Below are positions 1 to 7,900 of a stretch of DNA of 19,136 nucleotides, piece after piece. A program made the position numbers and the translations under genes. The stretch is from an uncultured Oscillospiraceae bacterium (GTDB taxonomy: Bacteria > Bacillota_A > Clostridia > Oscillospirales > Oscillospiraceae): positions 1-19,136 of the forward strand of contig CAAEOU010000350.1 of the NCBI GenBank assembly GCA_900757695.1, given 5' to 3'. Every line of letters begins with the position of its first letter. The stretch's first letter is position 1. The notes under the pieces were generated by a model, which worked only from the letters and a program-made list of their open reading frames with translations, was not told the DNA's origin and did not search any database.

Positions 1-37
1 CATGGAAGCAATTCCACGGCAGCGAGCCTTTTATAGG

Positions 38-1261
38 TCAGGAAATGGAGATGTATTTACTGTTGATGAAGCCGCGCTGGCCGTCAAAGGTCATGAAGTA
101 GTCTTCCACCAGATCCATAACCAGATATTTGGCCTTGTTCAGGTCACGCTGGTTGGGATGATTCCACATCTGATTGTGGAAGAAGTAGGAGCCCTGTACG
201 GTGCCCTCAGCGGTCTCATAGTACTCGGGATCCTGAATGCTGCCGGGGCCCATGATGTTGGGCTTCTGTCCCTTTTCGAGACCGGCAGGTCCGAATTCTT
301 TGCCGCAGCAGGCAAAGGTGCCCACAACGCTGACGTTTTGAAGCTCCAAAAACAGCTTCAGAGCGGACAGTGTGGCTTCGCTTTCACCGGAACCGTAGAA
401 ACCACCGCCATAGGTGGTGAATACGACACCGAGAGGCTGATAGTTATCACGGACAGGGCCACCGGGATAGCTGCAATTTCTGCGCCGGAATACGGGGCCG
501 CCATTGGCGCCGGGCGCACCGGGATCGCCGCCGGGACCACCAGGACCACCGGGACCACCAGGACCGCCGGGACCACCAGGACCACCGGGACCGCCAGGGC
601 CTTCCGTTCCGCCGACACCGCCGGGGCCGCCGCCCATGGTTTCGGAGGTCATCTTAAAGCCGCCGCCAGCGTCTACCATCTTCTGAACGTTGTTCTCCAG
701 TTCACCACCGGCGCCCAGAGAGAAGAGCTTGTTGATAATGGTCAGGGGATAGCCGGCTACGATGGGAGAGCCGAGGCAAACCACGTCGTAATCCTCAAAA
801 TAGAGGTTATCCTGAATGTCAGCCCACTTGTTGGACTTCTTCAGCCGATAGCAGTTGCACTCCCAGCCGCAAGCCTCGAAGCCGTCCTTCATCGAGAGGG
901 CAATCCGCTCGGTGTTCTTGGTCATGGTGGCGTAGAGGATCAGCGCGCGGCGCTTATGGGGGGCATAAGACAGCCCTTCCAGCTGCGTGGTGATATTCTC
1001 GCCGCTGTTCTGATGGATCAGAACAGTGCCGGAGGGCTGATCGCCCAAGGTAATCTCCAGATGCTGACGGGCCGGTCCGACCTGCGCTTCAAAAGAGATG
1101 GTATCTCCGTGTACGCAGACATTTTCCAGCAGCTCGCAGCCGCCGTGGGAGGCGAATAGCTCGCCCTCGTAGGCACGGGAGCCCTTGCGGATGACAACTT
1201 TGGTCTCACGCTTTCCACTGGGGGTGTCCATGAGATAGGTATAAGTACCTTCAAATTTCAT
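38..1261 (-). CDS. Flavodoxin-like FMN protein with Gly-Pro-Gly repeat loop
   Basis: 407 residues. The start is set by AAGGAGG seven bases before the ATG at 1261. Residues 1-100 form a beta-rich domain of unknown type. From about residue 106 a flavodoxin fold begins: a hydrophobic strand RALILYATMTKNTERIA carries the Thr-rich loop that binds FMN phosphate in this family, a second strand is DYDVVCLGSPI (YFEDY context), and a later strand is GVVFTTYGGGFYGSGE. Between them, at about residues 213-255, lies a Gly/Pro-rich insertion of GPG triplets followed by an Arg-Arg-Arg-Asn-Cys segment. A CCGK motif follows in the last third. There is no signal peptide or membrane segment, so it is probably cytoplasmic. 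It is the last gene after the solute-binding lipoprotein (87-bp gap), perhaps in the same operon. The role is presumably electron transfer or FMN-dependent reduction, and the partner is unknown. The fold call is fairly secure; the N-terminal domain and the function are not. Confidence 0.75.
   Translation of the reverse strand: MKFEGTYTYLMDTPSGKRETKVVIRKGSRAYEGELFASHGGCELLENVCVHGDTISFEAQVGPARQHLEITLGDQPSGTVLIHQNSGENITTQLEGLSYAPHKRRALILYATMTKNTERIALSMKDGFEACGWECNCYRLKKSNKWADIQDNLYFEDYDVVCLGSPIVAGYPLTIINKLFSLGAGGELENNVQKMVDAGGGFKMTSETMGGGPGGVGGTEGPGGPGGPGGPGGPGGPGGPGGPGGDPGAPGANGGPVFRRRNCSYPGGPVRDNYQPLGVVFTTYGGGFYGSGESEATLSALKLFLELQNVSVVGTFACCGKEFGPAGLEKGQKPNIMGPGSIQDPEYYETAEGTVQGSYFFHNQMWNHPNQRDLNKAKYLVMDLVEDYFMTFDGQRGFINSKYISIS
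531..602 (-). repeat. 9-bp tandem repeat encoding Gly-Pro-Gly triplets
   Basis: About eight near-identical 9-bp units (CCGGGACCA / CCAGGACCA on the plus strand) lie inside the flavodoxin-like gene. In the coding frame they give GPG triplets; read antisense they give GPP, a collagen-like pattern. The copies differ mainly at wobble positions. Tandem structure of this kind is prone to length change by slippage in multiples of three residues. Confidence 0.85.
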
Positions 1262-1283
1262 AGGGGATTCCTCCTTTTTTCTG

Positions 1284-1312
1284 AGGCAATGCCGCTTTAT
1301 GCGGCAACGCCT
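1284..1312 (-). other. Intercistronic hairpin between lipoprotein and flavodoxin genes
   Basis: TGCCGC-TTTAT-GCGGCA forms a perfect 6-bp stem, extended by AGGC/GCCT. It lies in the 87-bp gap between the solute-binding protein stop and the ribosome binding site of the flavodoxin-like gene. No T-run follows directly on the minus strand, so it looks more like a processing or partial-termination element than a full terminator. Confidence 0.45.
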
Positions 1313-1348
1313 TTATATTACAAATAGCGAATGCTGTGGACTGACAGC

Positions 1349-3205
1349 TTAGTTTACCCGGTCGTAAGCACCCTGAATGATCTGAGTCAGACCGTCAATG
1401 TTCATGTCTTCGATGCTCTTTACATAGGCATTCCAGACAGCATCATCGTCCACATCCTGCGCACCGTTGATAAACTGCAGAGCAGAGGTAGCAACGTGGG
1501 TGATGATATCGGAGTAGATGGCAGAGGCCTCTGTGGATTCCTCAGAAGTCAAAACTACATCGGAACCGAGGTTGTTGCTGCTGTTCTTGTTGGTGCTCCA
1601 TGCATCAAAGCAGGATAGCTCTCTCTCGCCGAATTCGAAGGACAGGCGGGTATCGTAGACAACACCGGCCAGATCCTTGGTGGCGACTACGCCGGAGGCA
1701 AGGTTGGTGGCATCTGCCACGGACAGAAGCGCATCACCGTCAAACATGGGGTCGCCATTGTCGTCATAGTACCAGGTCTCCACATCGTGGCCGGAGCCTT
1801 CCTCAAAGCCGTAGTTGTAGAGCAGGCCGCCCTCATAGCTGTAGCCGTAGTCAAGGAACTGGAGCGCCGTTTCCACATTTTCACACTGTGTGGAGATGGA
1901 GATCTTTGCGGCGCCGGTGGTATCGACCATGGAGGTTTCCTCATAGAAGGGGATGGTCTGGCCGGAAACCTCGGCTACATCCTGAACGGGCCACCAGTTG
2001 CAGTTGGGATCTCCGTTATCTGCGGCCATGGTGGAATAGTTGCCGCCGAAGGGCTGGTTGGAGAAAATGTAGCCCGTCTCGCCGCGGGAAGCTTCCCCGG
2101 CGTTGAGGTCACCAAAGGGGTTCACGTCACGGTTCTGCATATTCTCAAAATTGATCAGACCCTGATCGTAGAGGGTGTGGAGCCAGGAGAGGAACTTGCG
2201 GGTGCCGTCCTGTGTGGCACCATAGATGACCTTTCCATCTTCCTGATAGAAGGAGGCCGCAAAATCGGTGCCCATGGCGTTGGCGCTGAGCTCGGCCATG
2301 GAGCCAAAGCCGCCCATCAGGAGGCCGTTCTGCATGGAAATGGTATTGAAGAGGCTCATTGGCTCAACGGCACCCTTCTCGTTCTTGAAAGCGGTGAGCA
2401 CATCAGTGAGCTCATCATAGGTGGTGGGGACATCCAGCTTCAAATCGTCCAGCCAGTCCTTCCGAACAAAGGTGCCGAGACCGACGGGATTCGCATTCTG
2501 ATCCTTGATGGGATAGATGCACAGGAACATATCGGCATCCTGTACCTTGCTGTAGACGTTCTGGTCAGCATGGATGATGGTGGAGTAGTTGGGCATATTC
2601 TCCTCGATGTAATCGGTGAGGTCAAGAATGATGTCCTCATCATGGGCGGCCTCAGGGCCTGCGGCATAGTCGGAGATGTTCATGAGATCCGTATATTCGC
2701 CGGAAGCGATCATCAGGTTGAATTTGTCGGTCTCATTGGCCTTGTCCACTACGGTCAGATCTATCTGAACGCCGGTGTTTTCAGACAGCCATTTCCATAC
2801 CTGCTGATTCTGGAGATCACCGCCCTCGATATAGGAGAGACCGGAGGTTTCATAGCCAAGAAAATAGCTGAGGGTCACAGGCTCTTCCGTGATGGGAAGC
2901 TCGGTGTGCAGGGTGGTCAGCATTTCACGCCAGCCGTCATAATCGTTGTTGGCATTGGCTTCCGTGTAGTCCGCAGGCGCTGCTTCGGCGGTGGATTCAT
3001 CCAGCGAGGCCGCTGTTTCCCCAACAGAGGCGGGAGCTTCATTGGTATCCGGCGCTGCTGTGGCTTCCGGAGCGGAGGCCTGTGTCTGAGCAGAATCTGC
3101 CGGAGCAGAGGATGCCGCAGAACTTGCACTGCCGCCGCAGCCGGTCAAGGTGCCCAAGAGCAGGGAAGCGGTCAGAAGCAGTGCGGAGATGGATTTCTTC
3201 TTCAT
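1349..3205 (-). CDS. Extracellular solute-binding lipoprotein of an ABC transporter (family 1, sugar-type)
   Basis: 618 residues. AAGGAG lies nine bases before the ATG at 3205. A lipoprotein signal peptide is clear: MKKK, a hydrophobic core, then LTGC at about residues 20-23, with the lipidated Cys followed by GGSAS. Residues 24-90 are an Ala/Ser/Glu/Pro-rich linker that would hold the binding domain off the membrane. The remainder reads as a two-lobed type I solute-binding protein: VTLSYFLG, QVWKWLSENTGVQIDL, FNLMIASGEYTDLM and a DLTDYIEENMPNY stretch are typical of the large oligosaccharide-binding group (LplA/YtcQ-like). The ligand is probably a carbohydrate, but this cannot be specified. 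No permease or ATPase gene is adjacent, so it must share one encoded elsewhere or beyond position 1. The membrane-bound AraC gene directly upstream is a common partner for this protein type. Confidence 0.85.
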   Translation of the reverse strand: MKKKSISALLLTASLLLGTLTGCGGSASSAASSAPADSAQTQASAPEATAAPDTNEAPASVGETAASLDESTAEAAPADYTEANANNDYDGWREMLTTLHTELPITEEPVTLSYFLGYETSGLSYIEGGDLQNQQVWKWLSENTGVQIDLTVVDKANETDKFNLMIASGEYTDLMNISDYAAGPEAAHDEDIILDLTDYIEENMPNYSTIIHADQNVYSKVQDADMFLCIYPIKDQNANPVGLGTFVRKDWLDDLKLDVPTTYDELTDVLTAFKNEKGAVEPMSLFNTISMQNGLLMGGFGSMAELSANAMGTDFAASFYQEDGKVIYGATQDGTRKFLSWLHTLYDQGLINFENMQNRDVNPFGDLNAGEASRGETGYIFSNQPFGGNYSTMAADNGDPNCNWWPVQDVAEVSGQTIPFYEETSMVDTTGAAKISISTQCENVETALQFLDYGYSYEGGLLYNYGFEEGSGHDVETWYYDDNGDPMFDGDALLSVADATNLASGVVATKDLAGVVYDTRLSFEFGERELSCFDAWSTNKNSSNNLGSDVVLTSEESTEASAIYSDIITHVATSALQFINGAQDVDDDAVWNAYVKSIEDMNIDGLTQIIQGAYDRVN

Positions 3206-3261
3206 GTGATCTTCTCCTTGTGCAGTATTGAGATTCCGGCAGGTTCAAGCCGGTTGCCCTC

Positions 3262-3290
3262 AGTTTAGCACAGGATATGTAGAATTGAAA
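3262..3290 (-). promoter_or_regulatory. Candidate promoter of the solute-binding lipoprotein gene
   Basis: On the minus strand TTTCAA (3285-3290) and TAAACT (3262-3267) are separated by exactly 17 bases, about 60 bases before the ATG. The leader holds a small hairpin, CCGGC-N8-GCCGG (3236-3253). The match to consensus is only moderate. Confidence 0.4.
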
Positions 3291-3323
3291 AGACGCAAAA
3301 ATCGTAACAGGGGTGTGATTTTA

Positions 3324-3385
3324 GAAAAATGGATGTGTGAGAATCTGCACTGGAAGAAATAATGTGCAGAAAACGTCACACATCC
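3324..3385 (-). terminator. Terminator of the AraC-family gene, nested inverted repeat
   Basis: Directly after the AraC stop there is a perfect 10-bp outer stem (GGATGTGTGA 3331-3340 with TCACACATCC 3376-3385) and a perfect 6-bp inner stem (CTGCAC 3345-3350 with GTGCAG 3364-3369), separated by small internal loops. On the minus strand it runs into ATTTTTCT. The shape fits a rho-independent terminator that insulates the regulator from the lipoprotein gene. Confidence 0.65.
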
Positions 3386-3390
3386 TGAGT

Positions 3391-4851
3391 TCATCCCGGA
3401 ATTCCACCGGAAATACTCTGATGCTGCTCCCGATAGGCGCCTGGGGTGGTCTCTTCATAGCGCTTAAAGGAACGGGTCAGCGTCCAGCGGCTGGAAAAGC
3501 CCACCTGTACGGCGATATCATCCACGGACAGATCCGTGGTAGCCAGCAGCTCTTTTGCTTTTTTCAGCCGGGCGGCATGGATATAGTCCACCACGCCCAT
3601 GCCGGTATTCTGCCGCAGCAGACGGCTCACATAGGAGGCGGATAAACCAAGGGCGTCGCCAATGCGGTCGGCGCAAATGCCGGGGTCTGCGTAGTTCTCC
3701 TCAATATACCGGAGGGCTCGATCCACCTTATCAGAGTGCTCCCGGCTGCCGGATTCTGCATAGGTCTGGAGGGCGGAAATCAGGGAGAGACAGTGCTCCC
3801 GAAGCTGCTGGGCAGAGGTCTGTTCCAGCAGAAAGCGGTACTGCTCCACTACCGGCGCTTCGGCCTCGTCGTACTCTACCGTAGAGATGGAGAAGGCGGA
3901 GAGCATCTGCTCCATATGGGAGACCAGATGCTTTTTCACCAGGTCCGGATAGCGGGGCGCAATGCGTAGCTCCAGATCCACAAAGCTGTCCATGGTTTTT
4001 TCCAGCTGCTGAAAGTTGCGGTTGGTGATGCCCTGCATAAAGCGCTGCTCCAGCTCGGTTCGCAGCAGCTTGTCACTGAGCTCTGTGGGAGCTTCGGCGT
4101 GGTCATAGCCGTTCTTTACGGGGCTGCTGTCGCCCATCAGATCGGCATAGGCGGTTAGCTCCTGTGCCTCCTTGTAGGCTTTGACGATGTTTTCACGGCC
4201 CTGAAAGACGGTGCTGACTACTGCGCCGCAGATGAGACCATGAGACTTCAATGCCTCAATGGCATGCTCCAGCCCCTGACAGATGGCGCGAACGTTTTCA
4301 CGGGAGCTTTCATCCAGAGAATCGATGTGGAGACCTGTAATATTGATGAGAACGATCATTCCATCGGTCATAGGGACGAAGTAGGGTGTGCAGATCGGCT
4401 CAAGGTATTCAGCGATGTGATGACGCATCCAGTCATCTACCTTCTGAAATTCAGTGTGGGGAATGTGCTCCTGCCCACACTGTGGCAGATAGCCGGAAAA
4501 GTCGATGCATTGGAGCATGGCAACGGCAAAGTACTCGTTTTTCAGGCCGGGGAGGGCTTCCGTAAGATCCCCCTCCGGGGGAACATCACCGCTCAGGTAT
4601 TTTTCCAGCAGCCGGGTACGGCAGGCCCGATCCAGCTCCAGATTGTTTTTCATCAGTCGGGCATAGCAGACTGAGATGCCGGCGGTAAGCCCGGCGGTGC
4701 CCAATAGCCAGACGATCACGCCAAGAGCCAGCGAAACACGGGACAGCACCATTACAACCAGCGACCAGATCAGTAAACTGCCGCCGCAGATTACGATGGT
4801 GCGCCCGAGATAGGGAATGGAGCCGGTTATTTTTCGAGATGAATCCTTCAT
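3391..4851 (-). CDS. Membrane-anchored AraC-family transcriptional regulator
   Basis: 486 residues. GGGAGG lies seven bases before the ATG at 4851. Two hydrophobic helices at about residues 17-36 and 40-62 make an N-terminal hairpin membrane anchor with almost no extracellular loop. A long cytoplasmic middle part (about 70-365) resembles the central region of YesN-type regulators but has no motif I can name. The C-terminal AraC/XylS DNA-binding domain spans about residues 375-480: the first helix-turn-helix is in ICADRIGDALGLSASYVSRL, and the second is in LSVDDIAVQVGFSSRWTLTR, followed by FKRYEETTPGAYR. Since the external loop is minimal, the signal is probably sensed within the membrane or in the cytoplasm. 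It sits just upstream of the solute-binding lipoprotein and probably controls it, as such pairs usually do. A palindrome over its own promoter suggests autoregulation. Confidence 0.88.
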   Translation of the reverse strand: MKDSSRKITGSIPYLGRTIVICGGSLLIWSLVVMVLSRVSLALGVIVWLLGTAGLTAGISVCYARLMKNNLELDRACRTRLLEKYLSGDVPPEGDLTEALPGLKNEYFAVAMLQCIDFSGYLPQCGQEHIPHTEFQKVDDWMRHHIAEYLEPICTPYFVPMTDGMIVLINITGLHIDSLDESSRENVRAICQGLEHAIEALKSHGLICGAVVSTVFQGRENIVKAYKEAQELTAYADLMGDSSPVKNGYDHAEAPTELSDKLLRTELEQRFMQGITNRNFQQLEKTMDSFVDLELRIAPRYPDLVKKHLVSHMEQMLSAFSISTVEYDEAEAPVVEQYRFLLEQTSAQQLREHCLSLISALQTYAESGSREHSDKVDRALRYIEENYADPGICADRIGDALGLSASYVSRLLRQNTGMGVVDYIHAARLKKAKELLATTDLSVDDIAVQVGFSSRWTLTRSFKRYEETTPGAYREQHQSISGGIPG

Positions 4852-4866
4852 AATGTGCCTCCCGGG

Positions 4867-4910
4867 AAATAGATATCTCTATTTTATCATAATGTATTAC
4901 GGGATTGCAA
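4867..4910 (-). promoter_or_regulatory. AraC gene promoter with overlapping palindrome
   Basis: On the minus strand TTGCAA (4905-4910) and TAAAAT (4881-4886) are 18 bases apart. A palindrome, AAATAGA-TATC-TCTATTT (4867-4884), covers the -10 box and the expected start of transcription. It lies 16 bases before the ATG, a position suited to an operator. Confidence 0.5.
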
Positions 4911-4930
4911 CATTTCCTTTTCCGTTTAGA

Positions 4931-4978
4931 TAGAGATGCGCTGCCTCGCTGGCCATAACGAGCCAACGGGGCAGCGCA
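4931..4978 (-). terminator. Terminator of the SLH surface protein gene
   Basis: Fifteen bases after the SLH stop a 9-bp GC-rich stem (TGCGCTGCC 4937-4945 with GGCAGCGCA 4970-4978) continues after one mismatch into CG-t-TGGC/GCCA-g-CG with an 8-base loop. On the minus strand it is followed by TCTCTATCT, a weak T-rich tract. Confidence 0.6.
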
Positions 4979-4992
4979 AGTAATGGATGTAC

Positions 4993-7900
4993 TTATTTTA
5001 GATAGCTGCTTGCACGATACAGGAAGGTTACGCCCTGACTGCGGGTGCATGCGGAATCGGGACCAAAGCGGCCACCGCCAATGCCGTTGGTGATGCCCTG
5101 CTCAGCGGCCCACTGGACGGCTTCATAGTAATATGCCTTCGGGTTCAGATCTGCAAATGCAGTGCTGCCGGATGCCTGAGGCTTCCCGGCGGCCCGCCAC
5201 AGGAAGGTCACGGTCTGACCACGGGTACAAGGCGCATTGGGAGAAAACGTGGTGGAACTGGTGCCGTTGGTGATCCCCTGCGCTACAGCCCACAGAACAG
5301 CCTTTTCGTAGTAGCTGCCTGCCTTTACATCAGCGTAGGGATGACCTGCCTCAGCGGGCTCCGGGCTGCCGGCGGCCCGCCACAGGAACGTGACCATTTG
5401 GCCGCGCGTCAAAAGGTGCTTTGTTCCAAAGGTGGTGCTGTCCAGTCCGGTAGTGATATTGTTTGCAACGGCCCACTGAATTGCTTCGGTATACCAGCTG
5501 TCCATTTCGACATCGGTGAAGGAAACAGTCGGCTTCTCGGAGGGGTTCGTGGGTGTCTCAGAGGGCTTTGCGGGTGTCTCGGAAGGCTTCGTAGGTGTCT
5601 CGGAGGGTGCTGCGGGTGTCTCAGAGGGCTTCGCGGGTGTCTCGGAAGGCTTCGTAGGTGTCTCGGAGGGTGTTGTGGGCGTTTCAGAAGGTTTTGCGGG
5701 TGTCTCAGAGGGTGCTGCGGGAGTCTCGGAAGGCTTCGTAGGCGTCTCGGAGGGCTTTGAAGGTTCTTCAGGGGTATACGCCGCAGTGGGATACTGGCTT
5801 AGATCCGGGGTGGGATCAATGCCGGATTTCCAGTAAAGGCTTTCCAGCGGATCGTCTGCGGTGGGTTCCTTCTGAGTGCCACCGGCTACATGGCGCTTGC
5901 CGCTGGTAATGGTGATCTCGCCCTTGGTGGCTGTGCCTGGCTTGCCGTTCTGCGCTTTGGAGGAGGTGGCACCCTGCAGATATACGTCATCGGTGGAAAT
6001 GGTGCCGGTGCCGGATACGGCGCAGCCGCCGTCCTTCCAAAGTACACGGCCACCAATGGCAATGAGCTTTCCGCTGCCGGTGATAGTGCCCTGCTCCAGT
6101 TCAATAGCGGTGCCGCCCTTGGTATCGACGACAGTGCCTTCGCCGCCGTAAACGGCCAGCACGGCGCCGTCTGCCAGTGTCAGAGTCCCGTTTTTCACGG
6201 AGAGACCGGCCTGACCGATTTTGGAGCCGCCTGCGTCACCCTGAATAAAGACCTGTCCCTTTACGGTGACATTGCCGGTCACGGCCACAACCGGCTCGGC
6301 AGTGGTGCGGTCAACGAGATCGCCGTTGGCCAGATAGTTGGCGTGGGAGTAGATTGCGGCATTTTCCAGCACGGCGCCCTCCGCCATCCGCAGCTGTCCG
6401 CAAATGGAGGAGCCGGTGAGAAATTCGCCGCTGCCGTAGTCGTTGTAGTTCATGGAGAAGGTACCGCCGGACTGGACGTCAATGATGCCCTGCACCACGG
6501 AATCCCGGAGGGTCAGCTTGCCGCCATTTTCTACAACGATGCGAACACTGCTGAGGATCTCCATATTGACCATTGTGAGATTGCAGCCGGAGGGGATATA
6601 GAGGGTCTGCGGAATGTTGCCTGCCTCGACTTCCTCCCATGCAAGGTCATAGCCCAGATAGCCGTAGGTGCCGCTCTGATGGGAGCCGTACCATGCCTTG
6701 AGATCCTTGGGAATACGGACGGAATCTTCCTCCCCATCCACGTTGCTGCCAAATTCGGAGATGGCCCAAGGCTCCATGATGTCCCACATATACTTGCCGT
6801 CTTGGGTCCGGGTCAGGTTGTCGGGAGAAATACGGTCGGCCAGCGCTTCCTTGCCGGTATAGATGCGGAAGGGCAGGGCGTTGCTCACTGCGGTGCGTCC
6901 CTGATCGTCGGTGACTGCCACAGAGATCAGATAGCTGCCTGCATCCTTGGGGGTGCCGCTGAGGGTCAGGCTGCTGCTGATGGCAGGCCAGAAGGAGCCG
7001 GTCATGCCGCTGCTGGCGTTTTCGTCGGTACCCTGTTCTGTATCGGGCACAATGGAAACGGTGCATTTTGTAATATAGCCGGAGCTGGAATCCGCAGAGG
7101 CGTCCAGCTCTTTCCAATCAGAGTCAGCAGGAACGCTGCCCTTTTCTGTCCGAGCGCCATAGACTGTGACGTTGCTGTTCTTGTTGGAAGAGGCAGAGCC
7201 GGTGGCACCGGAAACACCGTCATAGTTCTCCTGTCCTATAATGGCGGCCTCGAAGTCGCCCACGATTTTTACATGAAGCTCATAGGGATCGCCTTGGCCG
7301 TCATCTTCTACCAGAGAGGCATTGCCATCCGGGTCGATGAGCAGCTTCACCCGAAGCGTTTCGTAGCCGGCAGCGGTGATGGAGATCACATCGCCGCTCT
7401 TCAATACGTCGATTGCGGAAGAAGAATTATAGTTCTTTGCGGCAAAGATCAGACGGCTGTTTTCAGGGTCCTTCTGGTAGCTGCCGCCGCTGGAGGGGGA
7501 ATAACGCTTGGCTTCCCATACAGCATCGTTGACGGAAATCTCAGTGATGGCATCCACATAGCCGTCAGCGTCCTTTATGGTGACGTACCAGTCATTGCCG
7601 AAGGTGTCCTGACTCAGGGAAAGCTGGCTTGCGGAAATGATTTGTGCCGGGAGCTGCTCAAATGCTGCGGTGACGGTTACATCCTCAGCAGGCATCTGGA
7701 AGGTGCAGCCGGTGTCGGTATCCACAATATCCACAGCGGTGCCGTCTGTCTGGGAAACGGAAATACCGGAAAGCACATAGCCCTCATTCGGTGTCGCAGT
7801 GACGGTAACGGTCTGGCCCGCCTCAGCGGTCCCCGGGGAGACGGTGGCGCTGCCGTTTTCACAGTTGGCTACGGTGACGGAATAGGTCACGGGGGTGGTA

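Noticed and set aside
504..686. Collagen-like GPP frame on the plus strand
   Set aside because: It is the mirror of the GPG-coding repeat in the flavodoxin-like gene, short, and without a convincing ribosome binding site.
2..1159. 385-codon open frame on the plus strand
   Set aside because: Antisense to the flavodoxin-like gene, which has a strong ribosome binding site and FMN-loop motif.
1787..3268. 493-codon open frame on the plus strand
   Set aside because: Antisense to the solute-binding lipoprotein, whose lipobox and fold are clear.
5531..5757. Regular repeats that might be read as a CRISPR array
   Set aside because: The 21-bp units are directly adjacent with no unique spacers and are in frame as PSETP heptads.
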